DNA of 51,896 nucleotides from Candidatus Contendibacter sp. (GCA_029624675.1 JARSSP010000067.1:1-51896), one strand, 5' to 3'. Numbered from the stretch's first letter, positions 8,553 to 18,435 are shown. Made by a program: numbers and translations. Notes: a model not told the origin generated them from the letters alone.

Positions 8553-9398
8553 ATGAGCGACAAGAGCATTTTGATCACGGGTTGCTCCTCCGGCATCGGC
8601 CAATGCGTCGCCCATGGCCTGAAGGCGCGCGGCTGGCGGGTGTTCGCCGCAGCCCGGCAACCGGCGGACGTGGCTCGCTTGCAAGCCGAGGGGTTGGAGA
8701 GTTTATCACTCGACTTGCGCGATTCCGATTCCATCCGAGCGGCGGTGACGGCGGTTCTGGATCGCACCGGCGGCCAACTGGACGCGCTGTTCAACAACGG
8801 CGCCTACGGCCAGCCCGGCGCGGTGGAGGATTTGACCCGCGCGGCGCTGCGGGAGCAGTTCGAGACCAACCTGTTCGGTACGCAGGAATTGGCCAATCAA
8901 ATCATTCCAGCGATGCGCCGCCAAGGCGGGGGGCGGATTCTGTATAACAGCTCGGTGCTCGGTCTGGTGGCCTTCCCCTATCGCGGCGCTTACGTCGCCA
9001 GCAAGTTCGCCTTGGAAGGGTTGGTCGATACCCTGCGATTGGAACTGGTCGGTACGGGCATCCACGTCTGCCTGATCGAACCGGGACCGATCCTCAGTCG
9101 GTTCCGCGACAACGCCCACGCGGCCTATCGGCGGCACATCCGCGCCGAAACCAGCCCGCATCGGGAACAATACGCGGCAATGGAGGCACGACTGCTCAAA
9201 AAAGGACCCGCCGCGCCGTTCACCCTGCCGCCGGAGTCCGTCCTGAAACGGGTGATTCACGCCCTAGAAAGCCCGCGACCACGCGCCCGCTATCCGGTGA
9301 CCGTCCCCACTTATCTGTTCGCGGCGCTGCGACGGGTACTGCCGACCCGCGTGCTGGATGCGGTTCTGCGGCGGGCCGGGGGCGGAGGCCGGCGGTAG
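8553..9398 (+). CDS. Short-chain dehydrogenase/reductase, YbbO-like
   Basis: A 281-residue classical SDR. The Rossmann motif TGCSSGIG is at residues 9-16, NNGAYG lies at the end of strand 4, the catalytic Ser is in YNSSVLG, and the YVASK Tyr-Lys pair is present. The C-terminal pattern (LIEPGPILSRFRDN and RYPVTVPTYLFAALRRVLP) resembles E. coli YbbO, an NADP-dependent aldehyde reductase. It probably reduces aldehydes or retinal-like substrates with NADPH; the substrate cannot be read from sequence. It is divergent from pstS and apparently monocistronic. Confidence 0.88.
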   Translation: MSDKSILITGCSSGIGQCVAHGLKARGWRVFAAARQPADVARLQAEGLESLSLDLRDSDSIRAAVTAVLDRTGGQLDALFNNGAYGQPGAVEDLTRAALREQFETNLFGTQELANQIIPAMRRQGGGRILYNSSVLGLVAFPYRGAYVASKFALEGLVDTLRLELVGTGIHVCLIEPGPILSRFRDNAHAAYRRHIRAETSPHREQYAAMEARLLKKGPAAPFTLPPESVLKRVIHALESPRPRARYPVTVPTYLFAALRRVLPTRVLDAVLRRAGGGGRR

Positions 9399-9438
9399 TT
9401 CCCCTCCCGCTGGCGGCCGGGAGTGCGCGGTCACTGTG

Positions 9439-9480
9439 AAATCAGGGTTTTCCACCCCCCTAAATCAGGGTTTTCCTGAT
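9439..9480. repeat. 15-bp tandem direct repeat with a nested palindrome upstream of the chemosensory cluster
   Basis: AAATCAGGGTTTTCC occurs exactly at 9439-9453 and again at 9462-9476, with a 23-bp period. The second copy extends into an inverted repeat, ATCAGG-GTTTT-CCTGAT (9464-9480). The 9399-9755 interval otherwise has no supportable gene and becomes very AT-rich after 9480. Two spaced copies near two helical turns apart suggest a regulator binding site; nothing identifies the regulator. Confidence 0.5.
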
Positions 9481-9618
9481 GTCAGCACCCTATGGTTTAG
9501 TTATATAAACTACTGGTCGTCCTTAAAAGTACTCATATGTAAAATTTAACAACATTATTGTTTAGTATTCTCCTAAGTATTTTATGAGGAGTCAAAGTTA
9601 TGGTTGTTTCCTTTTTAG

Positions 9619-9648
9619 TTTATATAGCTCAATAAATTACGGTATAAT
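9619..9648 (+). promoter_or_regulatory. Possible sigma-70 promoter for the chemosensory cluster
   Basis: A perfect TATAAT (9643-9648) lies 18 bp after TTTATA (9619-9624, 4/6 match to TTGACA) in an AT-rich region about 107 bp before the first gene's preferred start. Weak -35, so tentative. Confidence 0.35.
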
Positions 9649-9755
9649 TTCTTTTACCGGCCCTGAGGGGGCGGTCCTGGATTACGGTGAAACGGTATGG
9701 TTTACTTAGTTGTGGGCGTACTCGAAATTTACTCGCAACTCTGAAGGGAATTCCC

Positions 9756-10556
9756 GTGTGGCAAGAACATCAACCCTCCTTCTTTGATAATCTCATGCGG
9801 GAGTTGCAACGGCTATGCCAGGAAAAACATAGCGGCACCCTGTTTATTACCACTGAAGAGAATCACGCGGCCAGGTTTGTGATTCGGGATGGCATTATCG
9901 CGGGCGTCACCTACAGGACGAAGCATGGCTCCGACGCCATACCACTGATTAAAAATATAACGGGCGGAACCTATACGTTCGCGAACAACCGCGTTTTTCT
10001 ATCCTATGCCGAATCCACCGCAGCGCCGTTGCCCAGCACGCCCGAAATTTTGCGGTTGCTGAACCCGACTTTTGAGGCGCCCACCCGTCGCCTTGTTCCG
10101 GAACCGGCGGCCTCCGCCCAACCGGCCGGTTCTCCGGCGGCAACCGCGCCAACCGCCAAGCCCGGTGGTGGCGCTCCAGCGGCGCCTCCCAAAAAGATTC
10201 TGGTGGTGGAAGACAGCGGCGTTACCCGGAAGCTGATCGCGAAGTCCCTGGTTGATGGCGGGTACATCGTGGTGGAGGCCGAGAATGGCATGGCCGCCTT
10301 TGCCCGGCTGAACGAGGAGAACCCGGACCTGATGTTGCTCGACATCGTCATGCCCGGTATCGACGGCTACAAGGTTCTTTCCATGGTCAGGAAACACGAT
10401 GCGTTCAAGAATCTGCCGGTCATCATGCTGACCTCCAGGGACGGCTTGCTTGACAAACTGCGGGGCAAGATGGGTGGTTCCGACGAGTATCTGACCAAGC
10501 CCTTCACGGCCGATCAGTTGTTGGAAAAGATTGGTAAATACTTATCAAAGCGGTAG
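9756..10556 (+). CDS. Response regulator with N-terminal DUF4388-like domain
   Basis: A 266-residue protein from GTG 9756, chosen for GAAGGG 7 bases upstream; the ORF extends to ATG 9687 but without a good site. Residues 10-105 resemble the DUF4388/PatA N-terminal fold (SGTLFITTEE, then FVIRDGIIAGV, then GGTYTF). A Pro/Ala-rich linker covers 107-146. A full receiver domain occupies 147-266, with the acidic pair E152-D153, phospho-acceptor D196 in LMLLDIVMPG, TSRD, and the conserved Lys in TKPF. There is no DNA-binding or enzymatic output, so the N-terminal domain is presumably the output or localisation module. It begins the cluster with CheB-like, MCP, CheW, CheY and CheA, as PilG/PatA-type regulators do in pili-linked systems. 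Confidence 0.8.
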   Translation: MWQEHQPSFFDNLMRELQRLCQEKHSGTLFITTEENHAARFVIRDGIIAGVTYRTKHGSDAIPLIKNITGGTYTFANNRVFLSYAESTAAPLPSTPEILRLLNPTFEAPTRRLVPEPAASAQPAGSPAATAPTAKPGGGAPAAPPKKILVVEDSGVTRKLIAKSLVDGGYIVVEAENGMAAFARLNEENPDLMLLDIVMPGIDGYKVLSMVRKHDAFKNLPVIMLTSRDGLLDKLRGKMGGSDEYLTKPFTADQLLEKIGKYLSKR

Positions 10557-10565
10557 GACGCCTGA

Positions 10566-11603
10566 ATGAACGGTCCTTGCAGGCTGCTGGTCGTTGATGA
10601 TTCGAAAATCATGCGCCGGCTGATTACCGGTCTGTTCGATTCGGACGACAAGATTCACGTTGTCGGAGAGGCCACCGACGGCATCGAGGCGCTGGTCTGC
10701 GTCTCCCGCCTGGCTCCCGATGTCATCACGCTGGATATCAACATGCCGGGCATGGATGGGCTGACTACCTTGAAGCATCTGATGATTCGCAACCCCAAGC
10801 CCACCGTGATGCTCAGCACCCTGACGCGGGAAGGAGAAAGAACGACATTCGACGCCTTGCGCTATGGAGCGGTGGATTTCATCACCAAGCCGACCCGGCT
10901 GGATGGCGGCGAGTTGGAAGCGCAGGCCCAGGACATCATCGCCAAGGTCAATCTTGCCGCCGCCGTGGCGCTCGATTCCGTGTGCTATATCCGCGCTAAA
11001 CCGCGCGACAAGGTTGCCGCGCCGCTCGCGCACCGCCGCTGCGACCGGGTGGTGGCGTTCGGGGCGGCCGAGGGTGGCTACGGCGCCTTGTTGAAGATCA
11101 TCCCGCAATTGCGCCCGGATTTGCCGATCGCCTATCTGGCCGTCCTGTACGCCGCGCCGCCCCATGTCGAAGCCTTCGCCCGCTATCTGGACGACTACAG
11201 TGGGGTGAAGGTCAAGCGGGCGGTTGATGGCGAACCGGTCGAGAGCGGCGTCTGCTACCTCGGCGCGGGCGTGGAGTATCTCACCGTGGCCGCCCGCGAT
11301 GGCCGGCTGCTCTTGCAGGTGCATCGCGCGCCGTTCGCCTCGCGGCGCGGTTCCATTGACCGACTGATGTTTTCCGTCGCCGAGGCGATGAAGGGGCGGG
11401 CGGCGGGCGTCATCCTGTCCGGTTCCGGAGAGGATGGCAGCGAGGGCTTGGAGGAAATTCATCGCATGGATGGCATCGCCATCGTTCAGGATCCACAGAG
11501 CTGCTTGCACAAGGACATGGCGCAAGCCGCCTTGGCCCGCTGCCATCCAGACTTCGTGCTTTCGGATGTAAAAGTCGCAACCGTCGTCAACGGCCTATCG
11601 TGA
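10566..11603 (+). CDS. CheB-like protein with inactivated methylesterase domain (first copy)
   Basis: A 345-residue protein with the CheB architecture. The receiver domain (1-125) has D11-D12 and phospho-acceptor D57; the CheB C-terminal domain covers about 160-345. CheB normally removes methyl groups from chemoreceptors using a Ser-His-Asp triad. Here the GASTGG motif reads GAAEGG (166-171), putting Ala at the nucleophile. The His of QHMPP is replaced (LYAAPP, Tyr195). The Asp survives in GSGEDG (D290). The fold is otherwise well kept, so this is a pseudo-enzyme rather than a decayed gene. It starts 10 bp after the receiver protein and 71 bp before the MCP. Confidence 0.85.
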   Translation: MNGPCRLLVVDDSKIMRRLITGLFDSDDKIHVVGEATDGIEALVCVSRLAPDVITLDINMPGMDGLTTLKHLMIRNPKPTVMLSTLTREGERTTFDALRYGAVDFITKPTRLDGGELEAQAQDIIAKVNLAAAVALDSVCYIRAKPRDKVAAPLAHRRCDRVVAFGAAEGGYGALLKIIPQLRPDLPIAYLAVLYAAPPHVEAFARYLDDYSGVKVKRAVDGEPVESGVCYLGAGVEYLTVAARDGRLLLQVHRAPFASRRGSIDRLMFSVAEAMKGRAAGVILSGSGEDGSEGLEEIHRMDGIAIVQDPQSCLHKDMAQAALARCHPDFVLSDVKVATVVNGLS

Positions 11604-11674
11604 GATCGCTTTATGACCGCTCTACCCCTTGGTTTTGCCAGCATCCCCGTTCAAACCCGTCCGGAGGTTAAAAA

Positions 11675-14600
11675 ATGAAAAATTTATGGTTATGGTTCAA
11701 TAACCAAAGTCTCAGGGTGAAGTTGATCACGCTGTTCCTGATCACCGGTCTGATACCCTTCGGCATCGCCGTTTATTACTCCTTGAATCAAGCCAGCCAA
11801 GTGCTGGAAGCCCAAATCGTTCAGGCGACGGAAGGCGTGCGCGATGCCCGGAAGCTGACCACGACGACCTTTTTCAACAATCGGACGGTCAACGCCACCA
11901 CGCTGGCCGACACCATCCAGGGTTTCTGGGCGAAGGGCCAGGTCAAGCAGCAAGCCTTGCACGACCTCAAAAAACAACGCATCGAGCAGTATTTCGCCAA
12001 CTTCTACAAGGCGGTGGAGGATACCCGCCAGAACCCCTCCACGGTAGACGACCTGAAGCGTCTGACCGCCGCCTTCGCCAAGGGGTTGGACAGCCCCGAG
12101 TACAAGCAGGCCAACGCCGTGACGCAAAAGAACGTTGCCGCGGTCGCGCGCCTCACTGGCGGCAGCGAAGTCATGTTGGTCGATGTTGCGGGCAATGCGG
12201 TATTCGCCTCCGCCGGCAAGGAAGACTTGGGCGGCAATGTAAAAACGGGTTCTCTCAAGGATTCCGGCCTGGCTCGCCTTTTCAACAAAACCCGCGACCG
12301 GGTCGGGGTCGAGGATTTCAGTGCCTATGAAGGAGCAGGCAATGCCCTGACGGCATTCGTCGGCGGGCCGGTCGTGGACGGCAACGGCCAGTATCTGGGC
12401 ATGGTGGCGTTCGAGATTCCCACGGATTACATTGACAGCATCATGCAGGATCGCACCGGCATGGGCGAGACTTTTGAGAGCTATCTGGTGGGGAAAGCGG
12501 GCGACAAAGTGACGCTGCGCAGTAATCGTGTACTCATCAAGGGCAAGATTGGCGATCCCAAAACCGGCTCCGATGTCGACGCCATCATGGCTGGCAAGTC
12601 CGGACATGAATTGAAACACGGTGAGGTTGACAAGGTATTCAAGCTCAGCTTCTACGGACCCTTGCAGATTGCTGGCTTGCAATGGGGCATCATTACCACC
12701 GGTACGGCGGAACAGCAGGCGACGCCCACCAGTCTCGACAACGCCAAGACGGATTATTTCCAGGATTACATCAAACGCTTCAATATCTCGGACCTGCTAC
12801 TGGTCTCGCCGGACGGTGGGGTATTTTATTCGGTGGCGCGTCGCGCTGATTATCTCACCAACCTGATCAACGGGCCGTACAGTGACACTCACTTGGCTAA
12901 GTTGTTTCGCAAGGTGCGCGATTCCAAACAGATCGGTTTTGCCGACTTCGAAACTTACGCGCCCTGGAACAACGAAGCGCGCGGTTTCATCGCCGTCCCA
13001 ATCATCTCCCAGGGCGAGTTGCTGATGGTGATGATCGAGCATGTATCCGCTGTGGAGACCAACAAGCTGATGGCGGATCGCTCGGGCCTGGGCAAATCCG
13101 GCGACTCCTACCTGATCGGTTTCGACAAGCTGGCCCGTTCCGACTCGCTCCAGGATTCCGCGCGCAACGTCAAGGATTCGTTCGCCGATCCGAACAAGCA
13201 TCGGATCGTCAACGCCTCGGTGGACGCGATCGTGGCGGGCAAAACCTCGGAAGTGAATGAATTTTACAAGGATTATCGGGGTCACCAGGTGGTGGGCGTC
13301 TTCACGGCGGCGGAAATACTTGGCACCAGGTGGATCGTGTTCGTCAAGCAGGATCTGACCGAAGCCTTCGAGCCGGTGGTGGTGTTGCGGAACGCCATGA
13401 TCGTGATGGCCGTGGTGGTCGCCATTGCCGTCGCGCTCCTGGCGCTGTTCGTCGCTGGCCTGATCGCGCGGCCGATCACCCGCATGGCCGGCACCATCAC
13501 CCAAATCGCCGCCAACCGCGACCTTACGCTGGCCGTGCCGGTGGAAAGCAAGGACGAAATCGGCCGTATGTCAGCGGCGTTCAACCAGATGATGCAGGTC
13601 GTTCGCAACGCCTTCGGCGTGGTCAGCAGCACGGCGACCACCGTGGATACCAGCGCCAGCGAAGTGGCCAAGCGCGCCGCCGCCAACCGCGAACGCGCCC
13701 AGGTCGAAGCGGAACAGTCCGAGACCGCCGCCAAGATCATTGCCGAGATGGGCACCACCGCTGGCGAAGTGTCGCAGGCATCGGTCGCCCAGAAGGAAGC
13801 GGCGGATCGTTCCAACACCACGGTCGTCTCGCTGGTGAAGGCCATGCAGGACGTGGCGACGTCCGCCACCGCGCAGAACCAGGAAGTGAACGCCACCATG
13901 GATCGCGTCGCCGAAATGGGCCAGACCGGTGCCAAGGTGGTGGAGACCGCGCGGCAACAGGGCGAGAAAGTGGTGGACGTGACCCAGTCCGTCAACCAGA
14001 TCGCCCAAGCGGTGGAAGAAATGAACAAGGCGGTGGCGCAGGCCACCGAGTTCGGCCGGTCGGTGGCGCAGGCCGCCGAGGCGGGCAGCCGGTCGGTGGC
14101 TTCCACCGTGAGCGGCATGCGCTCCATCGCCGAGTCCTCGGAACAGATTTCCGAGATCATCGGCGTGATCACCGAAATCGCCGAACAGACCAACCTGCTG
14201 GCGTTGAACGCCGCCATCGAGGCCGCCCGCGCCGGCGCGCACGGCCGAGGGTTCGCGGTGGTGGCCGACGAAGTCGGCAAGCTGGCGCAGCGGGCCTCGG
14301 AGGCCGCCAAGGAAATCACCCGGCTGATCAAGGACTCCACCGCCCGCGTCAACGAAGGCACCAAGCTCAGCGACGAGGCGCAGCAGGCGCTGGTGAAGAT
14401 CGACGAGAGCGGCAAGATCAACATGCAGGCCATCGAAGGTATCGCCAAGACCGCCGGCTTGCTGGTCGCCAATACCCAGCAGGTGCGCAATCTAGTGGGC
14501 GAACTCAACACCCTGGCGCAACAGATCGCCGGCATGGCCGGCGAGCAGGGCTCCCGCCGCGAAGCCGCGCAGAAGGCGCTGGCGACGCTGCTGGAGCAGT

Positions 14601-14926
14601 CGCGGCGCATCGCGCAACTGGTGACCGAGGCCAACCAGGGCGCCAGCGCCATCGGCGACGAAATGAAAGGCATCGTGGAGCGCACCGCGCACATGACCAA
14701 CCTGACGGCCCTGCAAGCGCAGCGCTCGAAAAAGGTCATGGAAATCGCGCAAACTTCCGCCGAAGGCGCGCGTCAGACGGTGGAACGCGCCGGCGGCGTG
14801 GTCAAGCTTAGCCAGGAGTTGCAGGACGGCTCCCGCCAGCTCACCGAGCAGGTGCAGCAGTTCAAGATCGTCAGACGCGAAGAGCCGATCACGCCAGCGG
14901 CCCCCACGCACTGGCATGCCGGTTAA
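11675..14926 (+). CDS. Methyl-accepting chemotaxis protein with duplicated periplasmic sensor
   Basis: A 1083-residue receptor, about twice the usual length. TM1 is at about 17-34, a periplasmic region of about 535 residues follows, TM2 is at about 574-597, then HAMP and a long cytoplasmic coiled coil. The conserved hairpin tip ([21 protein letters not shown]) is at about 832-852. The periplasmic part holds two related units about 210 residues apart: LARLFNK (197) with LAKLFRK (406), [10 protein letters not shown] (262) with [10 protein letters not shown] (472), VDAIMAGK (300) with VDAIVAGK (515). Each unit looks Cache-like, so ligand binding in the periplasm is likely; the ligand is unknown. 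GGAGG precedes the ATG. It should signal through the CheW and CheA encoded just downstream. Confidence 0.93.
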   Translation: MKNLWLWFNNQSLRVKLITLFLITGLIPFGIAVYYSLNQASQVLEAQIVQATEGVRDARKLTTTTFFNNRTVNATTLADTIQGFWAKGQVKQQALHDLKKQRIEQYFANFYKAVEDTRQNPSTVDDLKRLTAAFAKGLDSPEYKQANAVTQKNVAAVARLTGGSEVMLVDVAGNAVFASAGKEDLGGNVKTGSLKDSGLARLFNKTRDRVGVEDFSAYEGAGNALTAFVGGPVVDGNGQYLGMVAFEIPTDYIDSIMQDRTGMGETFESYLVGKAGDKVTLRSNRVLIKGKIGDPKTGSDVDAIMAGKSGHELKHGEVDKVFKLSFYGPLQIAGLQWGIITTGTAEQQATPTSLDNAKTDYFQDYIKRFNISDLLLVSPDGGVFYSVARRADYLTNLINGPYSDTHLAKLFRKVRDSKQIGFADFETYAPWNNEARGFIAVPIISQGELLMVMIEHVSAVETNKLMADRSGLGKSGDSYLIGFDKLARSDSLQDSARNVKDSFADPNKHRIVNASVDAIVAGKTSEVNEFYKDYRGHQVVGVFTAAEILGTRWIVFVKQDLTEAFEPVVVLRNAMIVMAVVVAIAVALLALFVAGLIARPITRMAGTITQIAANRDLTLAVPVESKDEIGRMSAAFNQMMQVVRNAFGVVSSTATTVDTSASEVAKRAAANRERAQVEAEQSETAAKIIAEMGTTAGEVSQASVAQKEAADRSNTTVVSLVKAMQDVATSATAQNQEVNATMDRVAEMGQTGAKVVETARQQGEKVVDVTQSVNQIAQAVEEMNKAVAQATEFGRSVAQAAEAGSRSVASTVSGMRSIAESSEQISEIIGVITEIAEQTNLLALNAAIEAARAGAHGRGFAVVADEVGKLAQRASEAAKEITRLIKDSTARVNEGTKLSDEAQQALVKIDESGKINMQAIEGIAKTAGLLVANTQQVRNLVGELNTLAQQIAGMAGEQGSRREAAQKALATLLEQSRRIAQLVTEANQGASAIGDEMKGIVERTAHMTNLTALQAQRSKKVMEIAQTSAEGARQTVERAGGVVKLSQELQDGSRQLTEQVQQFKIVRREEPITPAAPTHWHAG

Positions 14927-15021
14927 AGCGATGCGGATCCGGGCGGCGTCTGGCCGACCGATCCTCGGGGATCGCCGGCCGGCTGCCCCGATCCGGGGCG
15001 CGGACCCAAAGGAGCGCGAAA

Positions 15022-15561
15022 ATGGCTGATGTATATACAACCAGGCGCATGGACGAGGCCGAGGAAAAAGACCACCTCATGCAGTTGGTGGGTTTCATGA
15101 ACGGCAGGGAAATGTTCGGCGTGGATATCCTGATGGTGCAGGAAATCATTCGCGGTGCGCCGATCACCGCCGTACCGAATACGCCGGCCTTCGTCGAGGG
15201 GGTCACCAACTTGCGCGGCAACATCATCCCGGTGATCGACTTGCGCAAGCGGCTCAATTTGCCGACCGACCGGCAAGGCTCGGGCAAGAACTGGGTGTTG
15301 ATTTTGGACATCGCCGGCCGGGTCACCGGGTTTATCGTGGACGCCGTGACCGAGGTCCTCAAGATCGAGCGGAACGCCATCGAACCGCCGCCCGATATCG
15401 TCGTGGCGGGACTGGAGAGCCAATACGTTCAGGGCGTTTGCGACATTGGCGAGCGGTTGCTGATCCTGCTCGATTTCAACCGCATCTTGCTGGTCGAGGA
15501 AATCAAACGGCTCAAGGAAGTCAGCACGGGCGGATCGCGTTTGAGCGGTTCGGCGAGATAG
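15022..15561 (+). CDS. CheW coupling protein
   Basis: A 179-residue CheW with the double five-stranded barrel pattern: LVGFMNGREMFGVDILMVQEI near residue 20, then VTNLRGNIIPVIDLRKRL (conserved NLRG and Arg), FIVDAVTEVLKI, and a closing ILLDFNRIL. CheW links the receptor tip to CheA. AAGGAG lies just before the ATG. It sits 95 bp after the MCP and before CheY in the same transcription direction. The C-terminal 20 residues after LVEEIKRLKE are variable. Confidence 0.94.
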   Translation: MADVYTTRRMDEAEEKDHLMQLVGFMNGREMFGVDILMVQEIIRGAPITAVPNTPAFVEGVTNLRGNIIPVIDLRKRLNLPTDRQGSGKNWVLILDIAGRVTGFIVDAVTEVLKIERNAIEPPPDIVVAGLESQYVQGVCDIGERLLILLDFNRILLVEEIKRLKEVSTGGSRLSGSAR

Positions 15562-15615
15562 TCCGACAACTCGGGGTGTTGCGGGCCTATCAGGAATCCA
15601 TTGTGGGGCGGCGTC

Positions 15616-15999
15616 ATGGGTATACGAATTCTAGTCGTTGATGACTCCTCGATGATGAGGAAATTGCTGGGGAAGGTTTTGAAGCCACCGGGCCATCAGA
15701 TTGTTGGCGAAGCTAAAAATGGCCTTGAAGCCCTGGAGTTGTACAAATCGCTGCGACCGGACCTGGTGACCATGGACATCACCATGGACGGGATGGATGG
15801 CTTGAGCGCCGCCCGCGAAATCCTGCGCTACGATAGCGCCGCCCGTATTCTGTTCCTGTCCAATCTGGATGAGGAGAAATACCGGGGCGATGTCGAGCGA
15901 CTGCGGGCCATTGGCTTCATCAACAAGCACAAATCGGAGGAAGTTCTCAAGCTGATTGAAAGCTTGGAAAAAACCGAAAAGCCTGGAACCGGGAGCTAG
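15616..15999 (+). CDS. CheY-like single-domain response regulator
   Basis: A 127-residue receiver domain without output domain. Seen: acidic pair D9-D10, phospho-acceptor D54 (LVTMDITMDG), a Ser in FLSN where CheY has Thr/Ser, and Lys in the position-109 region (GFINKHKSEE). I use ATG 15616 because the protein then begins MGIRILVVDDSS; the ORF opens at TTG 15601. It probably receives phosphate from the CheA encoded just downstream. Whether the target is a flagellar motor, a pilus or another output cannot be told, since no motility genes are in the window. Confidence 0.9.
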   Translation: MGIRILVVDDSSMMRKLLGKVLKPPGHQIVGEAKNGLEALELYKSLRPDLVTMDITMDGMDGLSAAREILRYDSAARILFLSNLDEEKYRGDVERLRAIGFINKHKSEEVLKLIESLEKTEKPGTGS

Positions 16000-16050
16000 T
16001 CGGGTCGTCCGACTCCGGCCTGAACACTGCTTTTGACGGAAGAACATCCC

Positions 16051-18435
16051 ATGATCGAGCTTGATCCATCGCTGATAAATGACTTTGTCGCCGAAGCTGG
16101 CGAGCACCTTGAGGAAATGGAAGCGACCCTGCTGCGACTGGCGGGGGATCCGGCCAATCGGGATCTGCTCAATACCATCTTCAGGCCAGTTCACACCATC
16201 AAGGGCGCCTCGCAATTCATGGGTTTGGTGCGGATTGCCGCGCTTTCCCACAAATTGGAAGACCTGCTCGATTTACTTCGCCAGGGGAAAAAATCTTCGA
16301 GTCCAGGCATTGTGGAAACCCTGATCCTTGCCCGTGACCGCGTCGCCATGCTGGTGGCCGATCTGGCGCGCGCCCAGGCGGAGGAAACGCCGGTTGACGA
16401 TCTGATCGCCCGGCTCGAACGGATCATCGAGGGGCGGGAAGACGAGGAGACCGCGCAAACGGCGACAGGGGAGGCCATTGCCGCGGAACCGCCGACGGAA
16501 TCACCACCCGCGGCTCCGCCAGGCCCGGAAATGGAAACCTACGAAGAGGAATACGACAAGGAACTGTTTGCCATCTTCATCCAGCAGTTGGGGGAAAACC
16601 TGGCTTTTCTCAACGCACAAGCGGGGCGGCTGTCCACCGCGCCTGATAGGTTTGAGGTGCTGGAGCAGTGTCTCGAAAGTATCAAAAGTCTCAGTTCCTC
16701 GGCCAATTACATGGGTTATCGGGCGCTTGCGCTGCTATACGAGCAATGGTGCGATGAAATCCTCGCGGCCCAGCAGGCCGTGGCGCTGGAACAGGAGGTT
16801 TCCATGGGCTTCATGGAAACCTATGTTGGGAGGGTGATCAAGTTTTTCCCGCAACATGGCGACCATTTGCTGCAAGGTGGCGAACCACTGGTGGCGCGGC
16901 CGGTCGCCAGGATGCCCGCGCCGGTAATCGCCGAAGGGCCCTTGGCGAAGGAATGGCGGGAGGACGAGGCGCCGTTGGCTCCATTGGGCAAGCCCCCAAC
17001 TTCCACCGTGGAACCGATCCTGACTCAGCCGGAGCCGGCGGTCGCCGGGCAGCGGGAGGAATCCGCCGCCGAGCCAACTTCGGAAACCGAGGGCGAGCGT
17101 CAGAAAACGGAGCCATCCCAGGACGCCGGCGAGCGGGTTGTGAAGAAGAGCGTGCGGGTGGATGCGCACAAGATCGACGTTCTGATGAATCAGGTGGGGG
17201 AACTGATCGTCGACCGCTCCTATTTCTTCCAGTTGTTCAACGAGATGAGAAACCTTCAGCAGTATCTGAAGGTCAATGCCGGACTTGATCCGAAGGACAT
17301 GAAGCTGATCCGGGCCTTCACGTACCGGTTCGGCGAGGCCATCGTTTCCCTGAGCCGGACTTCCAACGAACTTCAGGAAGGGGTGATGAAGGTGCGGATG
17401 TTGCCCATCGCCCAGCTTTTCAATCGCTATCCCCGCCTGATCCACGATCTCACGCGCGGCACCACCAAGCAGGTGCAACTGGAAATCCGGGGCGAGGAAA
17501 CGGAACTGGACCGGATGATTATCGAGGAGATCTCCGATCCGCTGATTCACCTGATTCGCAACGCGGTCGATCATGGGTTCGAAGCCGTGGCGGAACGCAA
17601 GCGTGTGAATAAACCCTCGACCGGCACGTTGCTTTTGGAAGCCTACCATGAGAGCAACCATATCGTCATCGAGATCACTGATGACGGTCGGGGCATGGAT
17701 CCCGAATTGATCAAATCGAAGGCATTGGAAAAGGGTTTGTTTTCCAAGGAGGAATTGGAGCGGATGTCGGCTCGGGAACTGCTTCGGTTGATCATGACGC
17801 CCGGCTTTTCCACGGCGGCGGAAGTGACCAATACCTCCGGTCGCGGCGTCGGCATGGATGTGGTGAAGAAGAATATCGAGAAACTGAACGGCACGATCGA
17901 CATTGAATCCATCGTCGGTCTTCAGACGCGAATCCGGCTGAAAATTCCGCTGACCCTGGCGATCATCTCGGCGCTGATGGTGCGGGTTGGCGATAACCTG
18001 TTTACCGTGCCATTGGCCAACGTGGAAGAAACATTGCGAATTTTTGCCAAGGACATCACGACGGTGGAAGGAACCGAGGTGATTCATCTGCGTGGCAAGA
18101 CCACGCCGATCTTTCGGCTCTCCGTCTTGTTCGACATCCCCTCCAGCCAACAGGAGACTGACAAGTTCTTCGTGGTGATCGTCAATGCCGGGCTGAGGAA
18201 AATTGGTCTGGTGGTGGATGAATTGCTGGGCCAGGAGGAGGTGGTGATCAAGCCGCTGGTGGATTATTTACAGGAAAAAAGCGGTTTGTCCGGCGCCACG
18301 ATCATCGGCGACGGCCGGGTTTCCCTGATCCTGGACGTTTATGAATTGGCGAATATCGCCATGAACCGGCAAGTTGCCCGTTATCAGGAATTGAGCCTCG
18401 GAAGAAAGAAGGCGGTTAATGGAAAACCGGCTTGA
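16051..18435 (+). CDS. cheA: CheA sensor kinase with an additional His-less HPt-like domain
   Basis: A 794-residue histidine kinase. HPt domain 1 carries the phospho-His in VHTIKGAS (H48, numbered from ATG 16051). A second helical HPt-like domain (about 164-269) has LESIKSLSSSANYMG, with Glu where the His should be (about 209). A Pro/Glu-rich linker (about 275-375) replaces the usual P2 domain. Then come the dimerisation helices, the HATPase core with N-box HLIRNAVDHGFE, DDGRGMD and GRGVGMDVV, and a C-terminal CheW-like domain. ATG 16051 is preferred over TTG 16033 because GGAAGAA lies just upstream. It should phosphorylate the receiver proteins of this cluster. Confidence 0.93.
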   Translation: MIELDPSLINDFVAEAGEHLEEMEATLLRLAGDPANRDLLNTIFRPVHTIKGASQFMGLVRIAALSHKLEDLLDLLRQGKKSSSPGIVETLILARDRVAMLVADLARAQAEETPVDDLIARLERIIEGREDEETAQTATGEAIAAEPPTESPPAAPPGPEMETYEEEYDKELFAIFIQQLGENLAFLNAQAGRLSTAPDRFEVLEQCLESIKSLSSSANYMGYRALALLYEQWCDEILAAQQAVALEQEVSMGFMETYVGRVIKFFPQHGDHLLQGGEPLVARPVARMPAPVIAEGPLAKEWREDEAPLAPLGKPPTSTVEPILTQPEPAVAGQREESAAEPTSETEGERQKTEPSQDAGERVVKKSVRVDAHKIDVLMNQVGELIVDRSYFFQLFNEMRNLQQYLKVNAGLDPKDMKLIRAFTYRFGEAIVSLSRTSNELQEGVMKVRMLPIAQLFNRYPRLIHDLTRGTTKQVQLEIRGEETELDRMIIEEISDPLIHLIRNAVDHGFEAVAERKRVNKPSTGTLLLEAYHESNHIVIEITDDGRGMDPELIKSKALEKGLFSKEELERMSARELLRLIMTPGFSTAAEVTNTSGRGVGMDVVKKNIEKLNGTIDIESIVGLQTRIRLKIPLTLAIISALMVRVGDNLFTVPLANVEETLRIFAKDITTVEGTEVIHLRGKTTPIFRLSVLFDIPSSQQETDKFFVVIVNAGLRKIGLVVDELLGQEEVVIKPLVDYLQEKSGLSGATIIGDGRVSLILDVYELANIAMNRQVARYQELSLGRKKAVNGKPA

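Noticed and set aside
9439..9480. CRISPR-like repeats
   Set aside because: Only two copies with an 8-base spacer; too few and too close.
9583..9708. Short leader ORF of about 41 codons before the DUF4388-like gene
   Set aside because: No recognisable features, and its end overlaps the uncertain longer start of the next ORF; could be chance in AT-rich DNA.
13282..14739. Long minus-strand ORF (485 codons) opposite the MCP
   Set aside because: It is antisense to a clear MCP signalling domain, has Ser/Ala/Thr-rich composition typical of GC-rich shadow frames, and matches no family.
13330..14811. 493-codon plus-strand ORF in another frame of the MCP
   Set aside because: Arg/Gly-rich shadow of the same gene; the MCP frame contains all conserved motifs.
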